A stretch of DNA of 64,000 nucleotides, taken from contig NZ_NBBI01000002.1 in assembly GCF_002197685.1 (NCBI RefSeq), positions 434,001-498,000 of the forward strand. Direction: 5' to 3'. Shown here piece by piece: positions 49,033 through 58,974 of the stretch. Each line of letters opens with the position of its first letter. Within the stretch, counting starts at the first letter, position 1. The notes under the pieces were generated by a model. That model saw only the letters and a program-made list of their open reading frames with translations. It did no database searches and was not told the DNA's origin. The stretch comes from Sphingomonas dokdonensis. Lineage in GTDB: Bacteria; Pseudomonadota; Alphaproteobacteria; Sphingomonadales; Sphingomonadaceae. The translations under genes and the position numbers were made by a program.

Positions 49033-52000
49033 TGCGCTGGTGGCGGCTGCTGGCCGGGATCGTCGCCGCAATCGCCGGCGTGCTGCTCGCCACCTTGTGG
49101 ATCATCGACACCGATGTGGGGCACCGCTGGGTGGCCGAGCGGATCAACGCCGCGCGGCCCGCCAACGGCATCCACGTCACCGTCGGCCGGATCGACGGCT
49201 CGCTATACGGCGCGGCGGTGCTGCGCGACGTGCGGGTGCACGATTCCGAGGGACTGGTATTCGCCGCGCCGCGCGCCGAACTCGACTGGCGGCCGTTCGC
49301 CTGGCTCTCCAACCGCCTCGACATCCGCTCGCTCCACGTCCCGGTCGCGATGCTCGCCAAGCTGCCGCGGCCACGTCCGACGAACCGAAATTCGCCGCTG
49401 CTGCCCGATTTCGACATCCGAATCGGTGACCTGTCGATCGACCGGCTGACCGTGGCGCCGCGGGTCACGGGCGTGCTGCGCTTCGGGCGGCTGAAGGGCA
49501 AAGCGGACATTCGTGATGGCCGCGCGATGGTGGCGATCGATGCGCTGGTGCAGGGCAGCGATGCGCTGCGGCTGCGGATCGATGCGGCGCCCGATCGCGA
49601 CCGCTTCGACATCGACGTGCGCGCGCGGGGCGCGGCGAGCGGCGTTCTCGCCCGGCTCACGGGTATTCGCCGGACGCTCACGATGGACGTGAGCGGCGCA
49701 GGCCGCTGGGCTACGTGGCAGGGGCAGGCCAGCGCAACCGCGGGCGGCGTGCCGGTGATCGACCTGGCGCTCGGCAACCGCGCGGGCGCCTATACGCTGA
49801 CCGGCGCGGTAACGCCGGGCGATCTGGTGAAGGGCAAGGCGCAGCGCCTCACCAGCCCGCGTGTGCTGGTGAATGGCGCGGCGACCTTTGCCAAGCGGCG
49901 ACTGGAGGGAAATCTCTCGCTCCGCTCGGCTGCCCTGGCGGTGGATGCGACAGGGGGCGTCGACCTTGCCGCCAATGCCTGGCGCAACCTGCGGCTGCGC
50001 GCACGCCTGCTGCGGCCGGCAGCCTTGTTTCCCAACATGACTGGGCGCGACGTCGAGCTGCGCGCGGTGCTGGAAGGCGCATTTGCGACCGCCGCTTTCG
50101 ACTATCGCATCCTCGCGCCGCGCTTCGCCTTCGACGCCGCCGGGTTCGAGGGGGTGCGGATCGCGGGCAAGGGCCGCTTGTCCAAGGCGCCGATCGTGCT
50201 GCCGGCGCGGTTCACGGCGCAGCGCGTGACGGGCGTGGGGGACGTGGCGGGCGGTATCTTACGCAACCTGTCGGTGGACGGCGTGTTGCGGGTGACGTCC
50301 ACGATGGTGACGGGCGACGACCTGCGGCTCCGCTCGGACAAATTGTCGGGGCGGATCAGCCTGCTGCTCGATCTGCGCACCGGCGACTATCAGGTCGGGC
50401 TGAACGGCGCGCTCGGGCGTTATCTCATCCCGGGGCTCGGCGTTGTCGATGTGCAATCGCGGCTGCGGGTGGTGCCGGGGCCGGGCGGGCGCGGCACGCG
50501 GGTGGTCGGGTCGGGCACCGCGCAGATGGTGCGGCTCGACAACGGCTTCTTTCGTAGCCTGGCGGGCGGGCTGCCGCGGATCGTGACCGATCTGGAGCGC
50601 ACGCCCGACGGCATCCTCCACTTCCGCAACCTGGTGCTGACCGGCCCGTCGATCCGCCTGACGGGCAACGGCTATCGCCGGCGCGACGGCACCTTCGTGT
50701 TCAGCGGCGCGGGTCAACAGGCGACCTATGGCCCGGTGACGCTCCAGCTCGACGGCGCGATCGAGCGACCGACGCTTGACCTAGTTTTTCAGCGGCCGAA
50801 CGATGCATTGGGGCTGCGCGATGTGCGGCTGCATCTCGATCCCGATCCGGGCGGCTTCGTCTTCACCGCCGCTGGGCGATCACGGCTGGGCGCTTTCGAG
50901 GGCGCGGGCGAGATCCTGCTGCCGCGCGGCGCCGACGCGCAGATCGCGGTGCGTAGCCTGACCGTCAGCGGCACACGGGCGGCCGGTCTCATCACCATTA
51001 CAGATGCCGGGTTCGATGGGCGGTTGGCCGTGGACGGCGGCGGCATCGACGGGGCGGTCGTGCTCAGCCCCGCCGGCACGGCGCAGCGGATCGAGGCGCA
51101 GTTGAAGTTGCGCGGGGCGCGCCTCGCCGACGCGGTAACGGTGCGGCAGGGACGCCTGGAGCTCGTGGCGCTGCTCGATCCCGCCGGCACCAGCGTGGAG
51201 GCGACCTTCAACGGCAATGGGCTGCGTCGCGGCGCGCTCAGCATCGCACGCGTCGCGTTCAACGCGTCGCTGCGGAACGGGGTGGGGCAGGTTCGCGCCT
51301 CGGCCGCGGGATCGCGCGGGCGCGCCTTTGATCTGCAAAGCGTGATCCAGGTTGCGCCCGATCGCTACAGCATCGTCGCGCAGGGCACCGTGGATCGTCG
51401 CCCCCTGCGGCTGGAGAGTCCGGCGCTGCTGACGCGCGAGGGCGACGACTGGCGGCTTGCCCCGACCAAGGTGACCTTTGCCGGCGGCTCGGGGACTGTC
51501 TCCGGCCGGTTCGGGCCGTCCGGCAACGCGATCGAGGCGACGCTCGCCGACATGCCGCTGGCGGTGCTCGACATCGGCTATCCCGGGCTGGGGCTTGGCG
51601 GCGCGGCCTCGGGCAAGCTCAACTTCACCAGCGCCGACGGCGCGGCGCCGACCGGCCGGATCGACATGCGGGTGCGCGGACTGACGCGATCGGGGCTGCT
51701 GGCCTCGTCCGATCCGATCGACGTGGGGCTGGCCGGCGTGCTGACCGCCGACCGTGTCGGGTTGCGCGCGATCGCGGCGGAGGGTGGCAAGACGATCGGC
51801 CGCGCGCAGGCACTGCTGCGGCTCGGGGAGGGCGATCTGGCGACGCGGCTCACCCGCGCGCCACTGTTTGCGCAACTGCGCTACAGCGGCCCCGCCGACA
51901 CGTTGTGGCGGCTGAGCCGGGTGGAGCTGTTCGCGCTGTCCGGCCCCGTGGCGATCGCTGCGGACGTACGCGGCACGTTGATGGATCCGGTGATCCGCGG

Positions 52001-53144
52001 CTCGGTGAAGGCGACGGGCGCGCGGATCGAGAGCGCCACGACGGGCACCGTGCTGCGCGATGTTGCGGCGGAAGGGCGCTTCGCCGGCTCGCGCCTCGCG
52101 ATCGACAGCTTTGCCGCGGCGGCGGGGCGTGACGGCCGCGTTTCCGGCACCGGCTGGTTCGACTTTGCGGCGCGCGGCGGGATCGGGCTCGACCTGCAGT
52201 TGAACGCGGACCGCGCAGTGATGATCAACCGCGACGACATCGCCGCGACTGTCACCGGGCCGCTGCGCTTCCAGTCGAGCGGCCAGGGCGGCACCATCTC
52301 GGGTACGGTCAAGCTGAACCGCAGCCGCTATCGGCTGGGGCAAGCATCGGTCGCCAGCGCCGTGCCGAAGATCACGGTACGCGAGATCAACCAGCCGGAC
52401 GGCATCGATGACAACGCCGCCCCGGCCGCACCGTGGCAGCTCGACATCAAGGCAAAGGCGAGCGAGCAGCTCCTTGTCACCGGCCTGGGGCTGAACAGCG
52501 AATGGTCGGCCGACCTCACGATCGGCGGCACACCCGACAATCCCGCAATCACCGGCCGGGCGGACCTTATCCGCGGCGATTACGAGTTCGCCGGACGCCA
52601 GTTCGAGCTGGAACGCGGGGTGATCCGGTTCGCCGGCGAGGTGCCGGCCAATCCGGCGCTCGATATCGAGGCGAATGCCGACTCTACCGGATTGCGCGCC
52701 TCCATTCGCGTGACGGGCGTGGCGCTGAAGCCGGAGATCACCTTTGCCAGCACCCCCGCGCTGCCGCAGGACGAACTGCTCTCACGGCTGTTGTTCGGCA
52801 CCTCCATCACGAATCTGTCCGCGCCCGAGGCGCTGCAACTGGCCGCCGCGGTTGCCGCCTTGCAGGATGGGTCCGGCGGCCTCAATCCGATCAACGCAGT
52901 ACGTCGCGCTGCCGGGCTGGATCGCCTGCGCATCCTGCCGGCCGATCCGCAGACTGGGCAGGGCACCTCGGTGGCGGCCGGCAAATATATCTCGCGGCGC
53001 CTGTACGCAGAGATCGTGACCGACGGGCAGGGGTATTCCGCCACGCGGGTGGAGTTCCAGGTGACCCGCTGGCTCTCGCTCCTGTCGAGCATTTCCACGC
53101 TGGGGCGGCAGAGCGCCAACGTGCGCATTTCAAAAGATTATTGA
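49032..53144 (+). CDS. tamB: TamB: translocation/assembly module inner-membrane protein
   Basis: A 1370-residue protein with one N-terminal membrane anchor (LLAGIVAAIAGVLLATLWII), a very long beta-helical body of repeated short strands (AsmA/DUF490-like), and the conserved TamB C-terminus: ADLIRGDYEFAGRQFELERGVIRFAGEVPANPALDI, ITFASTPALPQDELLSRLLFGTSITNLSAPEALQLAAAVA, both read in parts. It forms a hydrophobic groove bridging inner membrane and TamA, used for outer-membrane protein or phospholipid transfer. Confidence 0.94.
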   Translation: MRWWRLLAGIVAAIAGVLLATLWIIDTDVGHRWVAERINAARPANGIHVTVGRIDGSLYGAAVLRDVRVHDSEGLVFAAPRAELDWRPFAWLSNRLDIRSLHVPVAMLAKLPRPRPTNRNSPLLPDFDIRIGDLSIDRLTVAPRVTGVLRFGRLKGKADIRDGRAMVAIDALVQGSDALRLRIDAAPDRDRFDIDVRARGAASGVLARLTGIRRTLTMDVSGAGRWATWQGQASATAGGVPVIDLALGNRAGAYTLTGAVTPGDLVKGKAQRLTSPRVLVNGAATFAKRRLEGNLSLRSAALAVDATGGVDLAANAWRNLRLRARLLRPAALFPNMTGRDVELRAVLEGAFATAAFDYRILAPRFAFDAAGFEGVRIAGKGRLSKAPIVLPARFTAQRVTGVGDVAGGILRNLSVDGVLRVTSTMVTGDDLRLRSDKLSGRISLLLDLRTGDYQVGLNGALGRYLIPGLGVVDVQSRLRVVPGPGGRGTRVVGSGTAQMVRLDNGFFRSLAGGLPRIVTDLERTPDGILHFRNLVLTGPSIRLTGNGYRRRDGTFVFSGAGQQATYGPVTLQLDGAIERPTLDLVFQRPNDALGLRDVRLHLDPDPGGFVFTAAGRSRLGAFEGAGEILLPRGADAQIAVRSLTVSGTRAAGLITITDAGFDGRLAVDGGGIDGAVVLSPAGTAQRIEAQLKLRGARLADAVTVRQGRLELVALLDPAGTSVEATFNGNGLRRGALSIARVAFNASLRNGVGQVRASAAGSRGRAFDLQSVIQVAPDRYSIVAQGTVDRRPLRLESPALLTREGDDWRLAPTKVTFAGGSGTVSGRFGPSGNAIEATLADMPLAVLDIGYPGLGLGGAASGKLNFTSADGAAPTGRIDMRVRGLTRSGLLASSDPIDVGLAGVLTADRVGLRAIAAEGGKTIGRAQALLRLGEGDLATRLTRAPLFAQLRYSGPADTLWRLSRVELFALSGPVAIAADVRGTLMDPVIRGSVKATGARIESATTGTVLRDVAAEGRFAGSRLAIDSFAAAAGRDGRVSGTGWFDFAARGGIGLDLQLNADRAVMINRDDIAATVTGPLRFQSSGQGGTISGTVKLNRSRYRLGQASVASAVPKITVREINQPDGIDDNAAPAAPWQLDIKAKASEQLLVTGLGLNSEWSADLTIGGTPDNPAITGRADLIRGDYEFAGRQFELERGVIRFAGEVPANPALDIEANADSTGLRASIRVTGVALKPEITFASTPALPQDELLSRLLFGTSITNLSAPEALQLAAAVAALQDGSGGLNPINAVRRAAGLDRLRILPADPQTGQGTSVAAGKYISRRLYAEIVTDGQGYSATRVEFQVTRWLSLLSSISTLGRQSANVRISKDY

Positions 53145-53286
53145 TCCTGTCGTGCCTGAGTTTGCCTAAGCGTTGCGGGTGCGTGCTTAGTGGCAGCCAT
53201 CACTGGTGCGGATCGCCGTGCCACATTGCGTCCGTTGCCGGACCATGCCAATCAGGCTGTCGCCGTCACCATTACCACGAGGCTCC

Positions 53287-53865
53287 ATGCTGCTGCGCCC
53301 GGCGTTCCTTCTGCTACTTACCTTGCTGTTCTCGGCCTGTGCCGAAAAGGGGCAGGGGCCTGTTATTTCGTCGGGTGAACGCTATGCGTCTGCGGCATCG
53401 GCTGTCAGCGACTATCGTCTGGGTGTCGGTGACCGGGTGCGCGTTACCGTGTTCAACGAGCCGAGCCTGACGGGCGAGTTCTGGGTAAATCCCGACGGCA
53501 TGATCTCTCTGCCGCTGATCGGCAGCGTGCCCGCGCGTGATCGCCCGGTGTCAGAGATCGCACGCGATGCGCAGGCGCGCTTCGCCGACGGTTATCTGCG
53601 CGATCCGCGCGTCGCGGCGGAAGTGATGGTTTTCCGCCCGTTCTACATTCTTGGCGAGGTGGATGCGCCGGGCCAGTATCCGTATGTGAACGGACTGACC
53701 GCGATGAACGCGGTGGCATTGGCCAAGGGCTTTACCCCGCGCGCCAATCGCGACGTCATCCGCATTCGCCGCCAGGGTGAAACGGACGAGGTGAATTATC
53801 GCCTGACGCCTGAGCTGATCGTCTATCCGGGGGATACGGTGCGGATCGGCGAGCGCTTCTTCTGA
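53287..53865 (+). CDS. Polysaccharide export (OPX/Wza-like) lipoprotein
   Basis: A 192-residue lipoprotein: signal MLLRPAFLLLLTLLFSAC with the lipidated Cys18 in the lipobox FSAC, then a Poly_export domain (YRLGVGDRVRVTVFNEPSLTGEFWVNPDGMISLPLIG) and a SLBB-like segment (FYILGEVDAPGQYPYVNGLTAMNAVALAKGFT). It is short and lacks the C-terminal helix of E. coli Wza, like other sphingomonad/GumB-type exporters. First gene of the exopolysaccharide run. ATG 53287 chosen for the clean lipobox. Confidence 0.9.
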   Translation: MLLRPAFLLLLTLLFSACAEKGQGPVISSGERYASAASAVSDYRLGVGDRVRVTVFNEPSLTGEFWVNPDGMISLPLIGSVPARDRPVSEIARDAQARFADGYLRDPRVAAEVMVFRPFYILGEVDAPGQYPYVNGLTAMNAVALAKGFTPRANRDVIRIRRQGETDEVNYRLTPELIVYPGDTVRIGERFF

Positions 53866-53878
53866 GGTCCGGCGGGGG

Positions 53879-55204
53879 GTGACGCGGCGGGGAACATTCT
53901 TGACGATGGGCACGCGCCCGGCGCTGGCGCTGATCGCCGTCATGGCGGCGGGTGCGCCGGTCGTCGCACATGCGCAGGACGGGCTCGTCGTGCAGCCCGC
54001 GGTGCCGCAGGGCTTCAACCGCGATCGCAACGTCAGCGTCGCTTCTCGTCCGCGGCCTGATTACACGCCCACCGGCGTCCGTGTCGGTGGCCTGATGTTT
54101 TTTCCGCGGCTGGAAACGAACGCCGGGGCAACCAGCAACGCCTATCTGACCCAACGCAACGAAACGGCCGCACCCTATATCTCGATCGAGCCATCGTTGC
54201 GGGTGGCGTCGATCTGGTCGCGTCACTCGCTTCAGGTCAATGCGTCCGGATTGGCACGCAACTACATCGGGGAAAGCCGGCGCAACGAGCGGCAGTGGAA
54301 TCTTGGCACCGTCGGCGAGGTGGAGCTCGGCCGTGCCATTACCGTGACGGGCGAGGCGAGCGCCTCGCAAAGTTTCGAGAATCAGTTCTCGGGCGAGGTC
54401 GATTCCAACGTTGCGGCGCTATCGCGCTTTCGCCGGGACTTTGTGTCCATTCGGCCGGAATATACCAGCGGGCGCGTGCGCGCCTTCCTGCTCGCTGATT
54501 ACGCCGACTTCCGCTTCGCGCCGGTGCGGCTGAGCGACGGCACGTTGCGGAGCCAGGAAAACCGCAACCGCCACGTCAGCCGTTTGACCGGGCAATTCGA
54601 ATATGCCCGCACGCCCAGCATCTCGCTCTTCGGCCAACTTGGCTACGTCGGTACGACGTTTGACGGCAACGTTGTTGGGGTCGATGCACTGAGTTCGGAT
54701 GCGGCGCGCGCGGTGGTCGGGCTGAACGTCGACCTCGCCGGGCGCGCACGCGGCACGATTGGCGTGGGTTACAGCAACCGCGATTATCGCGCGGCGAGCT
54801 TTGACTCGGTCGGTGGCGTGATCGCGGAAGTGCAGGTCGACCTGTTCCCGACCGAGCGTTTCACCATCAGCACGGGTGCACGCCGCACGATCGAGGATGC
54901 GACATTCGGCAACGTGACGCCCCGGCCGTTCTGGGATAATCGCCTCACGCTGGGCGGCGACTATGAACTCTTGAACAATCTGATCCTGTCGGCGGACGGT
55001 CAATACGCGTTGCAGAACTTCATCAACGAAGACCGTACGAACTCTACCTATCGGCTCGCCTCGCGCGCCCGTTACCTGATTTCCCGTCGCATGACGCTGG
55101 AGGGCTCGCTGAGCTACGCCAAGCGGGACTCGCGTGGGGCGCAGGCCGGCACTAACAATGCCGGCGAGGGACGGATCGAGGCAGGTCTCACCTATCACAT
55201 GTAA
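53879..55204 (+). CDS. Outer-membrane beta-barrel protein of the exopolysaccharide cluster
   Basis: A 441-residue protein with a signal peptide (ALALIAVMAAGAPVVAHAQ) and a C-terminal part made of regularly spaced amphipathic strands ending LTYHM, as in the beta-barrel family seen next to OPX proteins in sphingomonads. It starts at GTG 53879 or ATG 53906 (either keeps the signal peptide). It probably forms the outer-membrane exit channel that the short OPX lipoprotein lacks. Confidence 0.82.
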   Translation: MTRRGTFLTMGTRPALALIAVMAAGAPVVAHAQDGLVVQPAVPQGFNRDRNVSVASRPRPDYTPTGVRVGGLMFFPRLETNAGATSNAYLTQRNETAAPYISIEPSLRVASIWSRHSLQVNASGLARNYIGESRRNERQWNLGTVGEVELGRAITVTGEASASQSFENQFSGEVDSNVAALSRFRRDFVSIRPEYTSGRVRAFLLADYADFRFAPVRLSDGTLRSQENRNRHVSRLTGQFEYARTPSISLFGQLGYVGTTFDGNVVGVDALSSDAARAVVGLNVDLAGRARGTIGVGYSNRDYRAASFDSVGGVIAEVQVDLFPTERFTISTGARRTIEDATFGNVTPRPFWDNRLTLGGDYELLNNLILSADGQYALQNFINEDRTNSTYRLASRARYLISRRMTLEGSLSYAKRDSRGAQAGTNNAGEGRIEAGLTYHM

Positions 55205-55248
55205 CAACCTTTGGGCCCCTGGGGGCTCACGACCGAGGCCAGACGAGC

Positions 55249-57378
55249 ATGGAAGTCAGACACGAAGCCGACGAGTATGAGGCGCGCCTGGCCGACGTCA
55301 TCAGCGTGGTGCGCGACACCGTCCGCCGCCGTTGGAAGATCATGGCGGCGGTAACGGCCGCCATCTTCATCCTCGGCGTCGCCGCCGTGTCGTTCATGAC
55401 GCCCAAATATACTTCGACGGCCAAGGTGCGGCTCGACCCCTCTCGCAATCCGCTCGCGAACAACGCGCAGGCGACCCGCGCGGAACTGACCCCGGAAGCG
55501 ATCGAGACGGAAGTCACCGCAATCCGCTCGCTCGATCTCGCCCGCTCGATCGTGCGCGCTTACGGCCTCTCGACCGACCCGGAGTTCGTCGAGGAGGTGA
55601 ACAACAACGCCAATCTGGGCAGCACCGAGGCGCGCGAGAATGCGCTGGCGGCGGCGGTCCTCTCGCACCTGAACGTCGATCGCGAGAAGCTGACCTACGT
55701 GCTGAACGTGCGCTTCACCTCGACCGATTCGCTGAAGGCCGCCAAGCTCGCGAATGCCTTCGCCGACGGCTACATCGAGAGCCGCACCACCAACAAGGTC
55801 GGCACCGCCGAGCGGCAGAGCGAATGGTTCCAGCAGCGGCTGGACGAGCTTGGCAAGCAGGCGAGCGAGGCGGAAGCACGCGCAGCGGATTATCGCGCCC
55901 GCGCCGGCATCGTTGAAAGCAGCGTCGCCAACAGCACGGTTGGCACGATCAACGACCAGCAGGTCGCACCGCTCGCCAGCAGCCTTGCAACGGCGGAGTC
56001 CGACGCAGCGGCCGCGCGGGCACGGCTCGCGGCGGCGCGCTCGCAGGTGTCGCGCGGCGGCCTTGATGCCGTCTCCGAAGTGCTCGGATCGCCGGTGATC
56101 GCCGACCTGCGTCGCCAGCGTGCCGAAGTGGTGCGCAGTCGCGGTGAGGTCGAGGCGCGCTATGGCGATCGGCACCCGGAAAGCATTCGCGTGCGCGATC
56201 AGTTGATGGCGCTCGATTCGCAGATCGACGCCGAGGCGCGCCGCGTCGTCGGTTCGTTGCAGGCCGCTGCATCCGCGGCCGAGGCCCGCGCCGACAGCCT
56301 GCGTCAGTCGCTGAACTCGCTGGAGCGCGAGCGCGAGACGAGCGCCCGCGATTCGGTCACCGCGGCCAGCCTCGAGCGTGAGGCGGCGGCGAAGCGCGCG
56401 CTCTACGACAAGATGTCGCAGATGTCGCTGGAGAGCGCGCAGGCGGCGCGCCTTTCGATCGCGCAGGCCGAGGTGGTCGACCGGGCCGAGCCGCAGCCGC
56501 GGCCGACCTCGCCCAACAAGCCTCTGCTCTATGCGCTGTCGCTGCTGGTGGCGCTTGCGGCTGGTGCGGGGACGATTGCAGTTATGGAAATGACCAGCGG
56601 CGGGTTCCGCTCAGTCGAGGATGTGCAGGACCAGCTCGGCATTCCGGTGCTCGCGGTGGTGCCCAAGGTCGGCAAGGGGCAGAACCCGGCCGACCTGATG
56701 CTGGAGCGGCCGACCTCGATGTTCGCCGAATCCTACCGCATCGCGCGCGCCGCCGTGCTTGGGGTGAAGGGAACGCGTTCGCCCAAGGTGATCGCCATTA
56801 CCTCGTCGCTGCCGGCTGAGGGCAAGACCACCTCGGCCGTCGCCTTCGCCCGCACGCTGGCGACCGCCGGCGCCAAGACATTGCTGATCGAATGCGACAT
56901 CCGTCGTGCCGCCGTGCGCCAGATCGTGCGCACGCCGGTGCCGGCAGTCGGTCTGGTGGAGGTGCTGCATGGCGAGGCGGGCGTCGACGAGGCGATCCAT
57001 CCCGGCGATGTGCCGAATCTCGATCAGTTGCTGGTGCTGAGCCCGTATTTTTCGGCGGAGAACCTGTTCGGCGAGGGCCGCATGGAGCAGCTGCTGGGTG
57101 GCCTGCGCGAGCGGTACGAGCATATCGTGCTCGATCTGCCGCCGCTGATGGGTCTCGCCGACGGCCGCTTCCTTGCGGTACTGGCAGACGCCACGACGCT
57201 GGTCATCAAGTGGAACAGCACGCCGGTTTCGGCGGCGATCTCGTCGCTCAACTGGCTGCGCAGCGACGGCAGCAACCCGGTGGGCGCGCTGTACACGCAG
57301 GTCGATCCGTCGGCGCAGGCGGTCGGCGGTCTGTATTATTACTCGAAGCAATATTCGGATTATTATCAGGCGAACTGA
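55249..57378 (+). CDS. Wzc-like chain-length regulator and BY-type tyrosine autokinase
   Basis: A 709-residue fusion. N-terminal Wzz domain: membrane helices near residues 30-50 and 425-445, with a long periplasmic coiled coil between. C-terminal BY-kinase: Walker A LPAEGKTT (521-528), Walker A' LLIECDIRR (about 545-553), and a tyrosine cluster of six residues (696-698, 702, 705, 706). Both Walker motifs deviate slightly from the usual GEGKS and DxDxR. It controls polymer length and export. Its 3' end overlaps the convergent next gene by 13 bases. Confidence 0.93.
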   Translation: MEVRHEADEYEARLADVISVVRDTVRRRWKIMAAVTAAIFILGVAAVSFMTPKYTSTAKVRLDPSRNPLANNAQATRAELTPEAIETEVTAIRSLDLARSIVRAYGLSTDPEFVEEVNNNANLGSTEARENALAAAVLSHLNVDREKLTYVLNVRFTSTDSLKAAKLANAFADGYIESRTTNKVGTAERQSEWFQQRLDELGKQASEAEARAADYRARAGIVESSVANSTVGTINDQQVAPLASSLATAESDAAAARARLAAARSQVSRGGLDAVSEVLGSPVIADLRRQRAEVVRSRGEVEARYGDRHPESIRVRDQLMALDSQIDAEARRVVGSLQAAASAAEARADSLRQSLNSLERERETSARDSVTAASLEREAAAKRALYDKMSQMSLESAQAARLSIAQAEVVDRAEPQPRPTSPNKPLLYALSLLVALAAGAGTIAVMEMTSGGFRSVEDVQDQLGIPVLAVVPKVGKGQNPADLMLERPTSMFAESYRIARAAVLGVKGTRSPKVIAITSSLPAEGKTTSAVAFARTLATAGAKTLLIECDIRRAAVRQIVRTPVPAVGLVEVLHGEAGVDEAIHPGDVPNLDQLLVLSPYFSAENLFGEGRMEQLLGGLRERYEHIVLDLPPLMGLADGRFLAVLADATTLVIKWNSTPVSAAISSLNWLRSDGSNPVGALYTQVDPSAQAVGGLYYYSKQYSDYYQAN

Positions 57379-58280
57379 TCGCCCGGTGTACGCCTGCGCC
57401 GGAGCCAACGCTCCGGCCAGGCGGCCAGCGCGGCGGCGGAAAAGCGCATCTGCTTGGTGTCGATCAGCGTCACCCCACCGGCAGCCGACAGCGTGTGGCA
57501 GCCATCAGTGAACGGCGCCGCCGAAGCCGGTGCGTCGAATGTACTCACGACGGTGGCGGTCGCACGCGCTGGGGTCAGCCGATCGAAGCGGAGCAGGCGC
57601 AGGCCGCTGCCATAGCTGCCGTGGCAGCGCTGGATCGGAAGATGTACGGCGCCGTCCATGACGAACGGCGTGCCGCCCGGCCGCGCCCCTCCGGCATCCA
57701 CCAGGATCGGATTGGCGGGATGCGGATGCCATGGGCCGTCCAGTCGCTCGGCCCATGCCGCACAAAGGCTCGTCAGGCGCGCGCCCGGCGGATCGGCGGG
57801 GGCATAGAACAGCCACCACGTGCCCTCATGCCGGATCAGCGACGCGTCGAGCGGCACGTGGTCGAGGACGATCTGGTGCGCACGCTTCCATCCGAGCGGA
57901 AAGCTGTTGGCGCGATAAAGCCACAATGAACCGGATTCATGTGCCTCGGGCAACAGCCAGGTCTCGCCGTCGGCTTCGAAGACGAACGGGTAGGAAAGGT
58001 GCCATGGCTCTTGCAACGCCACCTGCCGTTCCATGATCGCGAGATCGGTGTCGAGCACAAGCACGTCGATATGGCCGATCCCGCGGCGATAGCTGAAGCT
58101 CTCGAGGAACAGGTATAGCCGTTCGTCGCGCCAGAGCCCGAAGGGATCGGCGTAATAATGCAGCGGATCGCAGTTGGGCAGCCAGTGGACCGCAGCGCGA
58201 TCGAGCGTGCCGGCGCGCGCCAGATGCCGGACGTCGTCGGCAATGATCCCGCAGCGCCAGAAGTCCTTCATAAACTGCAT
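57366..58280 (-). CDS. Five-bladed beta-propeller protein (GlcN-IPC transferase N-domain-like / GH43-like)
   Basis: A 304-residue cytoplasmic protein with repeated propeller blades: HYYADPFGLWRDERLYLFLESFSY, YPFVFEADGETWLLPEAHESGSLWLYR, DASLIRHEGTWWLFYA, GGTPFVMDGAVHLPIQRC. The ADPF and PE-H motifs recall the N-terminal domain of glucosamine inositolphosphorylceramide transferases and GH43/GH32 enzymes. Opposite in strand to the cluster around it. Likely acts on glycans; reaction unknown. ATG 58280 chosen; a second Met follows at 58271. Confidence 0.78.
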   Translation of the reverse strand: MQFMKDFWRCGIIADDVRHLARAGTLDRAAVHWLPNCDPLHYYADPFGLWRDERLYLFLESFSYRRGIGHIDVLVLDTDLAIMERQVALQEPWHLSYPFVFEADGETWLLPEAHESGSLWLYRANSFPLGWKRAHQIVLDHVPLDASLIRHEGTWWLFYAPADPPGARLTSLCAAWAERLDGPWHPHPANPILVDAGGARPGGTPFVMDGAVHLPIQRCHGSYGSGLRLLRFDRLTPARATATVVSTFDAPASAAPFTDGCHTLSAAGGVTLIDTKQMRFSAAALAAWPERWLRRRRTPGDQFA

Positions 58281-58509
58281 CGCTCGGCCCCCGCGCTTTC
58301 TCACTGCATAGTGTCTTGTCGGCAGTCTCGAAAGCGCCGCTGCCAATTGCCTGTTTCAGCGACTATTCCATCGGCTATCGATCCGCCTGCGCTTGCGATA
58401 GCGGGGATGCTCGCGTACCCAGCGATTGTCTGGTCTGCCGCTGAACAATCGGCGGAAGTGGCTATCATGTGGGTGCATCGGGCGCCGGTCGGGGGCATAA
58501 GTACGGTCG

Positions 58510-58974
58510 GTGCCAAGTAAGCGATCATCCCAGTTTACGGTTCTCGCGATTGCTTCGGGCGGCGGTCATTGGGAGGAGTTGATGCTCTTGCGGCCGGCAC
58601 TGCCGGGCGATCACGTCATCTTCGCCACCACCAATCACGAACTCGCCATGCGCGACGGGGTGGTGGGCGTCCACCTGCTGCCCGATGCCAATCGTGACGA
58701 GCCGCGCCGCGCGTTGGCGGCGCTGCTCGCGTCTGTTCGCCTGGTGTGGCGCCTGCGCCCGCATGTGGTGGTGACGACGGGCGCGTTGCCGGGCCTGTTC
58801 TGCCTTATTGTCGGGCGGCTCCTGGGTGCGCGCACTGTCTGGATCGACAGCATCGCCGCGTCCGATCGTCCGTCGCTCAGCGGCGCGCTGGCCCGTCCGT
58901 TCGCGACGCGCTGGTACACGCAATGGCAGCACCTTCAATCGCCGGGTCGCGCCTATGAGGGTGCGCTTCTGTGA
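58510..58974 (+). CDS. PssD/Alg14-like glycosyltransferase subunit
   Basis: A 154-residue protein with VLAIASGGGHWEELMLLRPAL at the N-terminus (GGHxxE typical of Alg14/PssD) and the TTGALPGLFCLIVGRLLGARTVWIDS block. It is the membrane-anchored acceptor-binding half of a split GT28-type enzyme. In rhizobial and sphingan systems PssDE/SpsK-type pairs transfer glucuronic acid. GTG 58510 start. The last four bases overlap the next gene (GTGA), so the two halves are coupled. Confidence 0.88.
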   Translation: MPSKRSSQFTVLAIASGGGHWEELMLLRPALPGDHVIFATTNHELAMRDGVVGVHLLPDANRDEPRRALAALLASVRLVWRLRPHVVVTTGALPGLFCLIVGRLLGARTVWIDSIAASDRPSLSGALARPFATRWYTQWQHLQSPGRAYEGALL

